NCBI GenBank assembly: GCA_015039315.1
Contig: WIDE01000035.1
Coordinates: forward strand, 86,765-150,764
Length of the DNA: 64,000 nt
Source: Clavulina sp. PMI_390
Taxonomy: Eukaryota > Basidiomycota > Agaricomycetes > Cantharellales > Hydnaceae
Reading direction: 5' to 3'
Position 1 is the stretch's first letter, and the number at the start of each line of letters is the position of its first letter. Below, one piece after another: positions 43,164 to 55,660 of the stretch. Position numbers and translations under genes: made by a program. The notes beneath the pieces were generated by a model. It did not search any database, was not told the DNA's origin, and saw only the letters and a list, made by a program, of their open reading frames with translations.

Positions 43164-45500
43164 TCAAACGAGGGAAAAGTTTGCCAAGCGATCGCACACA
43201 GCTTGAACGAGATGTGGCTCAACACCCAGCTCGCTCGCGATAGCATTGAAGGGATTCCACAACTGCTCCTGCTGCTGACCCGCCCATGGTCCCTGGCCCT
43301 GGGACATAAACCCGTTGGGCTGAGCTGGGGCACGAGATTGCTGCATGGGGGCAGGTGAGAACGACATTGGGTTGTAGATGAATGCAGAATCCGCGGGCGC
43401 ATCAGCAGGGGGGGATGGAGTAGGGATTGGTTGCGAGGAGAACGTGGAAGGGGAGTAACCATCACCAGAGATAGAATTGGACGAAGTGCTGGCATCCGCT
43501 TCGAGAAGAGCATGCACTTGCTGGATTTGCTCGCCAGTGAAAACTAATAAGATAAGATTAGATTCGATTAAGAAAGCGGGCTATTGTCGGATATGACGCA
43601 CTAGGGATGTGGAACACCGATGCGGCGATCGCGCGCATCACTACAGGCTTCCAGTCTTCAGGCTCAGAAGAACTCAATCGTAACATGGACGAATATGCGA
43701 TAGCTGATAGCCAGGTCGATTAGTCTAGACAGTCAGCATGGCAAGCAATGGAAATGACGAACTAAAGAGGGTGTCGCGGGTGCCCAATGTCCAGAAGACA
43801 CGGCTATCCGAGTCGTAAGGGAATTTGTTGAGCACACTGATGAGGGAGTAGTAGGGAAGGGATGGGTCTTTGACATAGCGTTGCTGGAGTGGTAGCGTTA
43901 GGAATGGTACAAGTTCGAACAGCACTAGTGACTTACGTCGGGTTGTAGGATACGTTTGGCAAGAATCTCGAGCTCCGGAAGTGGGAGGATACCATTGTTG
44001 AGCAAGGTAGGAATCTGCTGCGGCCCAAGATGTGCAACAGATGCGTGACCGTTGAGGAATTTGCCTGTCCAGCCGGTGAACAACTGAAAAGCGAAAGTCA
44101 GTACGTAAGACCTTCGAGTGAGTGGAGAACCGCCATGTACCTGCTGCAGCAGCTCATCCTGGGAGCTAGTAGTGAGGGTGACCCGGCGGGCCCTCCTACC
44201 GTGGCCCAGAACCTTGTTGCGACATGTGACAAGAATCTCACGAGCTGCTTGGGGATGTGCCTCGATGAACGCATGACTCAGGGTCTTGCCGTCGCGGTCT
44301 AGAAGCACGTGAGCCTGCTGCGAGGGCACGCCAGCCCATTCACTCAGCATTCGTGGGGTCACATCCTGTAGAATAAGGTTAGCATTGCAGACTGAGGGTC
44401 ATGCGACTTGTTTGTGACGAACCCAAGGGACATCATCCAAGCGAAGGACAGCCAATTGGTCAGCAGAGATTTCCGCAAAGGCGTCATGCAAGGACGTCGT
44501 ATCCCACATGGGTTCGGGGCTTATCTCCCTCGTAACCTGGGGAGCCGAGCGTTCCACTTTCTTTGGCGACTTGGACATGGGACTTGATGTGAACCGGAAG
44601 TCCTGAATACGCTCCGAGCATGTCGGGCATGCAAAAGGTTTCTCGCCCACGATATTAAGGGAAGATGTAAAGCATCCGGAGCACATTGCATGCGCGCATG
44701 ACAAAGTGACGTCTGTCGCAGTCGACCCGCACGAACCACAGACTAGCTGGGGTTCGGCGACGGGCTGCTGAACCAAGATAGGACTTGGCTCGGGAATAGA
44801 AGTCACGGAAACATTACGGCGGTCAACACGAGCTTGGCGGACGGGGCTGAATGGTGACAGCGGAGATGGCATATTTTGTAGAGAGAGAGAAGCATGACGA
44901 CCATGGCGCACGGGCGTCTCCGGGAATGCAGGCTGGGAGACGAACAAAAGAGGACAGCCTACGCTTAGCCACGGGACACAAGTCATGAAAGCAATTCATG
45001 ACTTACCTCAGACGGAGCGTCGGTCCAAATGTTTGTACGACGTGGTGTCGTTCGGTCCGCTTTCGGAGGATCGGGTTTGCGGAGAGAGGTACGACGTTGG
45101 GTGCTGATAAAAGCAGACGGCAGGAGATCTGCGATGCGGAGAAAGCGGTGAATGATGCGGCGAACAAAAGGCGAAAATCGAACATATTGATTGACTTACC
45201 ACCGCTCGATGCCGGACGTGTTGGGCTGTCGTCGACGGCAGCAAAGGGCTTGCGCCAGGAGTCGGCGGTGTCTGACTTTTTATTCTGGCCTGCAGAGGTG
45301 CGCTGGGCACGCGGCAACGAGGGCGGAGGGGTGAACGCTATGTTGCTGTTATAGGATGACAGGGGTGTCCGAAGCGTCGACGCGTTTTTGCTCGGTTTGA
45401 GCGCAGACAAAGGGGTATGGGGGGTAAGAGGAGCAAAGGAGGTGCTCTTCGTCCTGGATTGACGCACGGGCGTCTCGGGCTGGGTCGAGTAGTGCTGCAT
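43164..45500 (-). CDS. RING-type plus RRM-like protein
   Basis: Multi-exon gene starting MQHYSTQPETPVRQSRTKST at 45500. The N-terminal part is Ser/Thr/Pro-rich (TPPPSLPRAQRTS). A RING-like zinc motif follows: CGSC, LSCAHAMCSGCF, FACPTC, with spacing like C3HC4 although one half is compressed. Next comes an RRM-like or related fold: LRLDDVPW then DVTPRMLSEWAG, HVLLDRDGKTLSHAFIEA, and LGHGRRARRVTLTTSSQDEL, where the HAFIE element resembles RNP1 logic. After that are LFTGWTGKFLNG and YYSLISVLNKFPYDSDSRVFW, and a C-terminal Gln/Pro/Met-rich tail ending LANFSLV at 43164. RING proteins usually act as E3 ubiquitin ligases, and RRMs bind RNA; a joint role is inference. The exon set between 43560 and 43930 is the least certain part. 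Confidence 0.72.
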
Positions 45501-46219
45501 GGTGGGTGGGATGAAGTCTTCGAGAAGTATTGGTTGTCGTGTGTTTGGTCAAAACAAAAGGTTTTATGGGTGCCCAGCGCTTCGGGGCTGATCCCCTCGT
45601 TGCTACGCTTATTTACATGGGAAGGTCGATCCAACCCATTCATACGCAGACTTTATTGCCATATCTTGACGTATCTATGATGCATTATGCGGACAAATGT
45701 GCTATTCAAGCTCGTTGCATCAATTCCTGAAGCTGGAGCGCACAGCATCACGCGTGACTATACTTTTGTAGGAGAGGTGGACCGCGGAAAAGACGCAGCA
45801 TGCATACAAGGCGTGCATTCATGACGCTATTATGCGAAAGTCTGCCATGTCAAGCTCCCACAGCATCTGTTGTGTCACTATTAAAGGGCAAAGCTAAGCG
45901 TGCCATTATATATGATATTCGGCATCCATCGTATTCTTAAAAGCTATCTATGCATCATTCCACTATAATGTGGCTTGACTTCGGGCCAGAAACTTGATAG
46001 TGGGAGGTGTTAACCAACGCAAAATGTGCCGCCGTTTCGGAGCACTTAGCACACGATGTAGCGGCATGGAGCATTAGAAAGGGCGAATTAAAGTATCTCG
46101 GGAATGATCAAATCAGCATTCTTCGTGTACACTCGCGTTGCAGACTCGCTCGCCACCTGACACGAGGCCATTGTTTGGGCCCACAACACGCATATACACT
46201 GTACAACTTACCGCCCACA
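45501..46219. promoter_or_regulatory. Divergent promoter region, RING gene / SLU7
   Basis: 719 bases between two divergent starts. No element was recognised, and the short open frames show no coding pattern. Confidence 0.4.
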
Positions 46220-48299
46220 ATGGCTTCGTCAGGTAAGAATTTCCTCCCTAGTGTTGTGGCAACTGTTCATCTGATCTTATGTGACGTGATAGCTGCTGGG
46301 AAGGTCTCTCGCGAGGAGTTCCGTCGACAAAAAGACCTAGAGGCTGCCCGAAAGGCCGGCACAGCTCCAGCAGAGCTCGATGCGGAAGGGCGAGCAATCA
46401 ATCCTCATATTCCTCGTGCGTACATCTCCAACGAATTCACTCCCCTCCTACTGAATGCTCTCTGTGCATATTTCTAGAATACATCTCACAGGCTCCATGG
46501 TATCTCGACACTGGTGCCCCCTCCCTTGACCATCAGCGTCGTCCCTCAGACGACCGTACTTCCACTAAACTCGACGCCTGGTACGATCGTGGTAGACGCG
46601 CCGGACCTGCTGCCACCAAATTCCGCAAAGGCGCATGTGAAAACTGTGGTGCCATGACTCACAAGGCGAAAGACTGCCTTGAACGACCGCGCAAGAAAGG
46701 TGCAAAATACACCGGCAAAGATATCCAGGCAGACGAGGTCATCCAGGAATTCGACTCCAGCTACGATGCCAAGCGCGATAGGTGGAATGGCTATGATCCT
46801 TCACAATACTCCAAGGTGTACGAAGAGTATGCTGCTGTTGAGCAAGCTCGGCAGCAGTTGCGTGAGGAGGAAATCGATAATCAGACTTCAACTGACTTGG
46901 CTGCAGCACGGAAAGTTGCCAAGGTCGGGAAAGAGAAAGACGCAGACTTCGGGTCAAGTGACGAGGACGATGAAGATGAGGACAAGTATGCAGATGCTGC
47001 TGATGCAGTTGGTCAGAAGCTCGACGCGAAGACCCGAATCACTGTCCGGAATCTGCGTATCCGAGAAGATACAGCAAAATACCTCATGAACCTCGACCCC
47101 GAATCCGCCTACTATGACCCCAAAACTCGCTCTATGCGTGACGCACCTCACCCAGACGTTCGGGCTGAAGATGTACGTGTGTCCCTTTCTTCTCCTCCCT
47201 TCACCATTACTTCTCCTATGGATGAATGGATTCTGACGCCTCTTTCTGATTGTTCAGGCTGTTTTTGCAGGCGAGAACTTCCTCCGACATTCTGGTGACG
47301 CCGCCCAAATCCAAAAACTCCAGCTTTTCGCCTGGCAGTCTGCTGCACGAGGGAATGATGTTCACCTGAACGCGAATCCTACCCAAGGCGAGATTCTTCA
47401 CGGACAGTACAAGGAGAAGAAGGAAACTCTCAAGGAGACGAGCAAGAGTCGTGTGCTCGATAGGTACGGTGGTGAGGAGTACCTTACCGATGCCCCAGCA
47501 GAGATAACGGGCGGCCAGACCGAGGAGTATGTCGAGTATTCAAGAAGCGGTGCCATTGTCAAGGGCCAGGAGCGAGCAAAGACTCGATCAAAGTACGACG
47601 AGGATGGTATGTCTTTTGCCATTCTGGTATCGCTTGCAGAATGGTTTCTTTCGTTGTGATATCGTACTAATGATCGCTCGCTCGCTCCTGATAGTTCTGC
47701 TTGGGAACCACACTTCTGTCTGGGGCTCGTGGTACGACCTCTCCTCAGGCCAGTGGGGTTTCGCTTGCTGCCACAGCACAATGCCCCAATCATACTGTAC
47801 TGGTTCAGCTGGCATTGAAGCGAACCGCGCTTCCTCTGCCCAAGCCCTCCTCGAAGCCCCCTCCCAAGCAACACAATCCACCCCTGCGCCGCTGTCTGCT
47901 TCAACACGAGATATCAATGCCGAGCGGCAGCAGGAGCAAGCTTCATCTCGAAAGAAGCACGGTCTGGGAGAAGGCGATGTACAGCTTGACCAGGACAAGT
48001 TGGCTGCTGCGCTTAAAGCAGAGAAACGCAAACGGAGGGGTGACAGAGGTGATGAGGATGATGAAGATATGGAGGAATGGGAACGCGACCGGAGAGACAA
48101 AAAGCGGAAGGGAGCAGCTGGGAGTTCTTTCCACAATGGCGCAAGTACAGAGGTGACAGAGGAGGAGCTCGAGGCGTATCGCATGGCACGATTAAACACT
48201 GAGGATCCGGTATGCATCTCATTCCCCTGATCGTAAGATTGAGTAGATTGCTGACGATTCATTTTATAGATGGCGAATTACGTCGACACCGATCTATAA
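46220..48299 (+). CDS. slu7: Pre-mRNA splicing factor SLU7
   Basis: Second-step splicing factor that acts in the spliceosome in 3' splice-site choice and docking of the 3' exon. Exon 1 is tiny: MASS plus one base (46220-46232). Then [35 protein letters not shown] and the CCHC zinc knuckle [20 protein letters not shown], which together define SLU7. Further SLU7 motifs: [59 protein letters not shown], and [11 protein letters not shown]. After the intron at about 47605-47693 comes [20 protein letters not shown], also a SLU7 hallmark (NH.SVWGS.W). A Lys/Arg/Asp-rich tail ends ANYVDTDL at 48299. Length is typical. The reading frame is intact. Confidence 0.95.
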
Positions 48300-48563
48300 G
48301 CTTGCGAGGCTGCCTCACTCATCACGTTTTATTCTTATTCCGCATCATTACGCTGTATTTTACACTCTCTTGTCCGTACGGGAACAAGTTATCACCGGGC
48401 ATCGCTCGTCAAAGTCATAGGGATGATTCATTTTGTGTAAAAAGATGGGGCGATTACATGAACTAGCTGGGAGTATTGTGAAACCAATGTCGTAAGAGGG
48501 AATAATGATAGGGGATTAAACTTGTGACAAAATCGACAAACGAGAACCCAAAATTGAAGCAGA

Positions 48564-51364
48564 TCACAATGTCATTAGTGATGGAGGCATTAGCGAATTG
48601 TTGGCTGAGATGGGGAAAGCCAGTGGCTCTACTAAAAGTCGGAAGGTTCGCAGGGTCGCTTTGGCTGTTTGCTGAAGAGACCAGAGGGTGACTGTTTTGA
48701 TACGGCGGTTCATGTTGGCCTGCATTACGTGGTAAGCCAATGCGTCGTATGTCTGTTGACAAATATATGATTTCTGTCAGGATCAAAGCTGAGAGAGCTC
48801 ATCAAGGGGATTGAACGGACCTTGCCAGCGATACTATCGAGAAGACCAGCTATTATAAACAAAAATCGTCAGTAAGCGTTCTTCCTCCCAAGGGACAGCA
48901 ACATTAGGACAGAGGTCTGACTCACTCTCCCAGAGCTAGAGTAGACGAAGCTATCAGTATTGGCGTCACGTAGTATGACGCATAGGTAGAGACTTACCGT
49001 CCAAGAGCCATCAAAGTCTGATACATCCTGGCTCACTCGACAATGGATGGGTATGAGAGTTCGGTTGGCACTATCAGAGACGTGAGTAACGGCTTCACAT
49101 TCATCCCAAACCTATAACTAAAAGGGGACTTACTTGATAAAGGCGACGATGGGCCGTATCAGAGCGTTGTTCACGTTCGACAGCTCGCTCGCAAAGAGGG
49201 GAACATCAGCCTTCACATCTCGGAATCTAAGATCAATATCGACGAGGACGTTGAAGGTGCTTTCAATGGCCTCGCGCTCTATCTCCTCCTGTCTATCCAC
49301 TCCCTCCCCACCAGTAGTTTCTGGGGGAGCACGCAAGGGTGGCTTCGCCAAGACCCTCTGCCCTGGAAGCCTATCCTCGTGCGTAACGCTGGAGATATTC
49401 TTCGCGATCTGCGCCACAATCTCGTTCAGGTCGAAATCCTCTTTGGGCCCCGTGCTGGGAGGGAACTTGAAGTCAAGCACGGCGTCAACTTTGCCAGAGG
49501 TAATCCATGAGATAGGGCCTGCGTCTGTGCCTGTAGCGGTTTGGAGATGATCGATGTTCATCCCGTCAATGCGGAATCGGGACTACAGGCCAACACCGAA
49601 CAGAGTATCTATCAGCGGAAAGAAGACCAAGGATGTTAATGGAAATACGCACCATCCTTGCCCATGGAGCATCCTTCATATCGGTCTCAACTGTTCTCCC
49701 AATACCTTGAGGCCGATGCAGGCTGAACAAGCAATTGTCGATCTGACCAACAATGTTCTCCGCCTGTAGGAAATCCATGCAGACCCACTGTTTCCGCAGG
49801 CGATTCAGGTCCGCGCGGAAGATAGAAACGGTGTAGGGTCGGAACTCTCTTGGCTGATAAACGGTGATGAGAAGGTCTTCGAGTTTCACAGACTCAATAT
49901 CGAAGTCTCCTGGGGCAGGTTTGTGCCGGTAGTCAGAGGGAATTGCGGGGTGGTCTGGGTCATAACGGACGTTGCGACGGTCTGGATGCAAGAAATAAGT
50001 GGTTGGGGTGAGCGGGAGTATCCACGAACATCAAAGAATAACCTACCAAGCACGCCACGAACACCTCTGACAGTCAGATTTTGTATGATGCCCTTCCCAT
50101 CCAACCAACGCGCGAGACTAAGAGTGACCTCAATATGATCCACATTCAAATCGAACATGGAGTAGTTCGTGTCTTCCTCCTCTCCGTTTTCGCGATGTTT
50201 TGTTCTCGAGTCATCCTCATCTTCGTGGTCGGTCTGGAACGAATTATCTCCGTGTCCTACCTCGAACCTGGCGACAGCTCGCCGGCCCAAGGCAGACTGG
50301 GAAGGCAAAGGGTGAATCTCCCGTGGGCGGCGCGATATGTAGACGTTTTCGAACACAATGCCACCACCTTGCCATCGAGGCACGATGGCAGATTCAAAAT
50401 GGAAAGATATGCCGGTTTCGTGTGTGAGATAGTCACTCAATGAACGAGCAACGAAGCCTATTGAGTCTAAGTTAGGAGAGGTGGCGCATGGCAGGCGTCT
50501 AATCAGGCTCACTCTGTAGCCGCAAGCTGTTCATCATCCAAATGACGAATGATACAAACGTAGTGCTATTTGCATAGCAATTGCATTAGTTTATGGGAAT
50601 TAGAACTGCCGAAATTTGAAGGTAGGACAAAGCCATGCACTCACGTTCCAATGAGAATCCAAAGTGTTTGGCCCAGAAGTGCAAAACTAAAGAACGCTGA
50701 CATATCGTCCGTATTGAACTTTCGAAAGCTCCGAATCGTGAGCCATTTGAAACGTATGCCCAAACGATGCCAGAAGCTGCTGGTGAGCTTTAGCAGGTCG
50801 TCGCGCGTTGGACGATGGACATGGGGAATAGATTGTGCGAGTTGCCGGAAGAAGCGAGAATAGTTTTGGAGGTCTCTTGGTTGTATTGGAGACTGTGGTT
50901 GGGTTGAAGATGAGGACGTGTCTGCATCGCGCTCTGCTGGAGGGGGCCGCGACAACCCTTCGGCATGTGTAGATGAATGATCAGAGGGTGCGGATTTCGG
51001 TGGAACGGATGGTGTATCTTTTCTGGTCTTTTCGACCTCGTTTTCTTGCAAGAAGCGAGCAGAATTGTGAAAGTTGCGCAGTAGAGTCAAGTGCTGTGGC
51101 AAATGACGTCTTGAAATGAACGACTGGGCTCCTCGAAGTGGGAGAGCATGTTTGAGATGCAGTTTTGGTGCAGGGTTCGGTCTCATAATTTCTTGTGTGA
51201 AGTATTTACGAATGGCAGAGTATCTTGCCACCGTTTCCGCCCTGTCAACGACGCGGTGAGGTGAACAGGAGGCGCATCTTGTCGAGAATTCATTTTAAAA
51301 CGTACCGAGATGCTCTGATGGCATTAAGAGAGGTAGAAGCACCAGAGAATGTTGTAGCACGCAT
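48564..51364 (-). CDS. mdm31: Mitochondrial distribution and morphology protein MDM31/MDM32
   Basis: Inner mitochondrial membrane protein needed for normal mitochondrial shape and nucleoid positioning, paired with Mdm32 in yeast. The upstream exon starts MRATTFSGASTSLNAIRAS at 51364, a basic, Ser-rich presequence; the frame later shows ALPLRGAQSFISRR and NFHNSARFLQ. A first membrane segment is FFSFALLGQTLWILIGT, continued in the next exon with FVSFVIWMMN. The family core follows: LSDYLTHETGISFHFESAIVP, GGIVFENVYISRRP, LNVDHIEVTLSLARWLDGKG, VRGVRGVL, FDIESVKLEDLLITVYQP, SIFRADLNRLRKQW, and FRIDGMNIDHLQ. Near the end are TLIPIHCRVSQDVSDFDGSW and DALAYHVMQANMNRR. The stop is at 48564. The exons between 48775 and 48990 are short and their edges approximate. 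Mdm31 and Mdm32 cannot be separated by eye. Confidence 0.88.
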
Positions 51365-51592
51365 TGTGGACGCGCCAGGAGGGCGGAGAGACCCAAAAGC
51401 ACGTTTGTGCATGTTGATTGACTCTGGTGTCGTTTGTTTGTGGCAAGAGCTCCTTTCAGACAGAACCGCTCAGAAACTTTGACTTGCGAACGTCGATCGA
51501 CCTGCTACTATTATCAGCAGACTAAAAACCTACATCAAAAGTCCTCAAAATATAGGGATTGACTGCCCCGATTGCTCTAGCGTCCCTGCACT
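51365..51592. promoter_or_regulatory. Short divergent promoter, MDM31 / KTI12
   Basis: 228 bases between the two starts, so a shared promoter is likely. No TATA box stands out. Confidence 0.45.
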
Positions 51593-52685
51593 ATGGCGTG
51601 TATCACCATTTCTGGATTTCCGTGCTCAGGAAAGACCACCCGAGCAATGGAACTCAAGACCTTTCTTGAGGCTCGAATAAGCGCTCCTGAATATGAAGGG
51701 GTTAAATACAAAGTTTCCATAGTCTCAGATGAGCTACTGGATGTTCCTCGAAGCGCTTACGATGGTGAGTCAATCCACATCCACACGCCACCCTCCAATA
51801 AATGCTAACTGTAGAAGTGCAAAGTAAGATGGAAGACTTGAGAAGCCAGCACGATCGACCCTCCTTACCGCTATCACTCGTCAACTATCCGAGGATACAC
51901 TCCTGATCATCGACGGGATGAACTATATCAAGGGATATCGATACCAGATATACTGTGCAGCTAGAGAAGTGGGAGTCCTAACGTGCACTGTAGGGGGAAT
52001 AAATTCATATAAACTCTGTGGCCCTGTCCCTAATTCAAATTTCCAGATATTCGTTGTTGCCACCCCCGACCAAATCCGCGAGCGCAATTCTCGGAGGGAT
52101 CCTCAGTCAGCATACAACACGGAGACCCTTGAGAACCTCATTAGTCGCTATGAGGAGCCTTCCTCCATGGTTCGTTGGGACTCGCCTCTCTTTACCGTGC
52201 CATGGGATGAGGCTCTTCCCAGCGAAGACATCTTCCAAGCTGTCACTGGCTCAAAGCAGAGGAGACCAAACCAAGGCGTCGTTCAGGTAAATTCGGCTGT
52301 TTTAGAACTTTCCAGCGAATGGTTACTGAAGCTACCTACCTTGGTATAGGTCGCAAAACCGCCAGCCGACGCACTCCAAATTCTGGAGCAAACCAGCAAC
52401 TCCATTGTCACCCAGATACTCTCTTCCCAATCCTCTGGCTTCTCTTCAGGCGGTTCCATGCCATTGACATTACCATCAGCCACTTCCTCGAAATCTGCTG
52501 GCCTGGCGGTTAACCTCCCAGCCCGTGCTCTCACACTGTCAGAACTACAGCGACAGAAGCGCCAGTTTGTCGCGGTCCACAAGAAAGCCGTAACGCAAGG
52601 GTTAGCAGGCAAAGCGGATTTGGACTGGAGTGAGGAGACTGTAGCACGAAAATTCATTCGTCATTTGGAAGAGAACCTCACATAA
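51593..52685 (+). CDS. kti12: KTI12, Elongator-associated P-loop ATPase
   Basis: KTI12 binds Elongator and tRNA and is required for wobble-uridine modification. Four exons (51593-51764, 51829-51989, 52047-52286, 52350-52685) give 302 residues, the normal family length. The N terminus MACITISGFPCSGKTTRA carries the Walker A P-loop GFPCSGKT. VSIVSDELLDVPRSAYD follows. Exon 2 must start at 51829 to keep frame, giving DGRLEKPARSTLLTAITR, then TLLIIDGMNYIKGYRYQIYC, the KTI12 signature. Exon 3 has FVVATPDQIRERN, YEEPSSMVRWDSPLFTV. The C-terminal domain shows SELQRQKRQFVAVHKK and EETVARKFIRHLEENL, the conserved end. All phases agree. It shares a short divergent promoter with mdm31. Confidence 0.94.
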
Positions 52686-53002
52686 CGATGCCAGTGTGCC
52701 TGGCTGTGACGCAATAACCTTTGTACACGTACGGATTATATTCGCATCTCCTGGCGGTTGATAATGCACATGGTTTTTTACATGAATCAATATCCTTTTC
52801 ATATCGATCGTTGCCTTCATTCAATGCTTCCGGCTGTCTGTCCCTTGTGTATCAATGGAACTGGAGTCACATGCGTGACACTTCAGGCCCGGTCATAGCC
52901 GTATCGTCTCCGTCCTGGGCGGTCTCGACCTACTGTCCATCAACACCTCGCAGGCCCAGTTTTATTCCTAGCGCTGAACCTAAAATTCCTAGGAATCATC
53001 CA
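52686..53002. other. Spacer KTI12 to PEX11, possible longer N terminus
   Basis: 317 bases. The PEX11 frame stays open upstream of the chosen ATG (to about 52721), so a longer first exon is possible, though its translation shows no family pattern. Confidence 0.4.
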
Positions 53003-54597
53003 ATGTCTTATCAAAACGACGCGCAGTGGCCCTCAGCATCCTCTTCGTCCTCCAGCGTGAACGGTGCACGCTCGCCACCGTCCAGCTACTTTCCATCCCA
53101 TCTCGACACCAACACCCTCACACCGAATCAAAGTTCTCAATATGCTCCTGTTTCTAGCCCCAGCGCCTCTTTCCATGTCGTGCAGGGCTCAGAACTGCCC
53201 AGACACGCGCGTGACACAACCCCAACCTCGCCCGCTTCTGCGTACTCGCGCAGAAAATCTATGGGCGCCTCTGCCTCTATGCTGATAGGTCCAGATGGAA
53301 ATGGGAGCGGAAGTGGAAGCCCTGTGCCTCGGACACACAGCGGGACGCTGCCTCTCACCAGCAAGTCCACCATTGTGCGGTCCAAACCCACTGCCTTCGT
53401 CAGGCCCGAGGAAGTCTGGAGAGAGATCCTCAAGACGGCTTATGGGCGCGATAAAGCCTTTGTAAGTGTGCCGCACTCCCCCTTGGCGCAAATTAGAGCG
53501 CACTTGTGGCTCACTCGTCCATTTCCCATGCAGAAAATCATACAGTACCTCATGAGAGTCTTCGTCCTCGTGCACTCGCGATCACCCAAGCTCTTCAGGT
53601 TCAAGAATAGCCACGAGTTGGTTCGACGTCTCAATGTCGCTATTGGGCATCTGGGAATGACAAGGTATATTCGCCACCCCCTTATCTCGGCACACTGCCA
53701 TAAATCTTTCGAATATGAGCAAGCCACTGATGACTCTGCCATCTGACTCACAGGAAGAACCTAATCATGTTCAACTGGCTCACTCCACTAATCCACATCA
53801 TCTCTCCCTCCGAATCCTCCGTTCCTTTTGCTTCCTCCGCCGCCACCCTCTCCTCTCCCACCTTGATGCATCGCTTCTTGCATGCCCCGCCGCCCGTACT
53901 CCTCGATCTCTTGAATGCCATCACCGATGATGTCGCCACTTTCTGGCGCCTTGGGCTCCTCGGCGAGCGGATTGGTAGCAGGGCCGCTCGGCTGGCGGAC
54001 TGGTTCTGGTTCGCGAGCACATTGGCGGGTTTGGTAGAGGTTGGGGCGGAGAGGGCGATGGTCAAGGGAATGCTTCGTGAATGTAAGTGCTACTCGTCCC
54101 TAATCAACCTTCCATGATTTTGAGTATTATGAGAGACACATCCTGATCATCGATTGCTTTTTCTGCAGTGGAAGCACGTCTCTATGACGCCGAAATGGAC
54201 AAGACCACAGATTTGGAGAAAATCGACGAGCAAGAGAAGGAGCTCAGCAGGCTCAAATCCCAATTCGGGTGGCTGGCAGTCACGCGACTCAAATTGTTGC
54301 TCGATCTCACCTTCGTTTGTGCGTATTCCTACCCCTTTTGCTAACGGCTTGCGCCACTTCCTGACCTTGATATATAACTCTAGCATACGACCTGTTCAAG
54401 TTCAAGCGAGCAAGAGATCCAGTCAAGACGATCTCAGGATTGGGCTCTGCTCTTCTGAGGTGCGCTCAGATTTTCATTCGATTTCTCCCTTTCCGCCAGA
54501 CAACTCACTAAACCCTACCCTTTTGGTTCTATCCCCAAATAGCACGTACAAGATGTATAACTCTCAGCAGGACACCATCCTCAAGAACAACCAGTAA
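53003..54597 (+). CDS. pex11: PEX11-family peroxisome proliferation protein
   Basis: Peroxisomal membrane protein of the PEX11 family, which elongates and divides peroxisomes. Six exons (53003-53461, 53534-53664, 53754-54082, 54169-54318, 54384-54459, 54543-54597) give 399 residues. The first 135 residues are a Ser/Pro-rich extension (SASSSSSSVNGAR). The PEX11 domain then begins WREILKTAYGRDKAFKIIQ with YLMRVFVLVHSRS, RLNVAIGHLGMTRKNLIMF, FWRLGLLGERIGSRAARL, DWFWFASTLAGLVEVG. The end is ARLKLLLDLTFVSYD then GLGSALLSTYKMYN, typical of the family C terminus. The start at 53003 is a choice: an earlier in-frame ATG (52870 region) would add residues. The long N-terminal tail suggests the Pex11C/Pex27-like branch. 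No second gene of this pathway lies in the window. Confidence 0.88.
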
Positions 54598-54950
54598 ACT
54601 TGTGCCTTGCTCTTCTGCTTTTAATGGACAGTTCTTCCCGGGGCTACAGAACGCCTGGGTTCCTCATTCGCTTGCTCTCTATTTCGCCATTGTTGTTCCA
54701 AGCTTTTCGTCTTTCGTTCAACTTTTACTTCCTTCTTGTCTTCTTGCCCTCCCAGTGGTAGCGTAGGTCTGAAGGTTGCATACATATTTTAATGTTAAGC
54801 CTTACTCCCGACGCGCAACATATTCATCATACCCTCCTATCTCCCGTTCGTGTGCGTGTCTGAATAACGCCACACTTTGCTCAGCTCCCGATCGAATATA
54901 ACATCACATTCCCCTCCCTCCCAGAGCCTCTCGAACTATGTGTTCATTTC
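54598..54950. other. Convergent 3' region
   Basis: 353 bases between the PEX11 stop and the stop of the next minus-strand gene. T/C-rich sequence at 54655-54750 suits a 3' untranslated region. Confidence 0.45.
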
Positions 54951-55660
54951 CTATGAGGATTTACCCCACCAACCGCCGAGCATCCCGCTTGACTTTCCTG
55001 TGGGCGTTGACTTTGTGGTGGATGTTGAAAGAGGCTGAGCTGCTGCACGCTCTTGTGCTATGCGAAGTTCCTGCAGTTCATTCTCCAGCTCATTTATGCG
55101 AGCTTGTGCTTCAGAAGCGTATTTTTCATACGAGAGATATTCTCTTGTCAATGTCAAGCTCTAAAAAAGATCAGAAAAAGGGAAGATGAGTTGCAATGAT
55201 CGAGTGATTGACAGTAACAAAAGGGTTGGAGAGTGCGCTACAAAGCACTTGGAGGGAAAGGGGGCAGAGTTGCATCACGTACCATGTAGACAGCCGATCC
55301 GAGCAAGAAGATGGGGATCATGGCAGGGACGAATTCCCTGTAGAATTGTTTGTGGGCATTGGGTTGGGATTCATGTGGGGGAGGAGGGGGAGGGGGGAAT
55401 TGGGAAGCTTGTGGATGGACAGGGGATGATTCGCCCTCTGCAGATGACGTAGGAGATGGTGACGAAGCTGCGGTAGTAGTATTTGTTGCAGGTGGGGTCT
55501 CTAATCTTGCTCGTGTTGATGTGCTGGAGACTCTTCGTCTTTGGGCTGCGCTTTCAGCAAGGGAAGCGATTGTTGGGTGGGAAGTGGCCGCAATAATACG
55601 GTGATATGATAACGTCTTAGCAAGCTGTCTTGAGCGTGCCGCCTGCACCAGTCCCTGCAT
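54951..55660 (-). CDS. Small one-TM coiled-coil protein, probably mitochondrial
   Basis: Two exons joined at YM|SLTLT (intron about 55158-55282). The N terminus MQGLVQAARSRQLAKTLSYHR has several Arg/Lys and no acidic residue, as in mitochondrial presequences. A Ser/Thr/Pro linker with a run of eight prolines follows. Then FYREFVPAMIPIFLLGSAVYM forms one transmembrane segment at about residues 108-126. The second exon continues LTREYLSYEKYASEAQ and a heptad-like helix ARINELENELQELR, ending GGWWGKSS. The organisation suits a mitochondrial inner-membrane protein with a coiled-coil domain. I cannot name the family with certainty. It is convergent with PEX11. Confidence 0.72.

Noticed and set aside
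47588..48262. 224-codon minus-strand frame opposite SLU7
   Set aside because: Ser-rich antisense shadow of the Asp/Glu/Lys-rich SLU7 tail.
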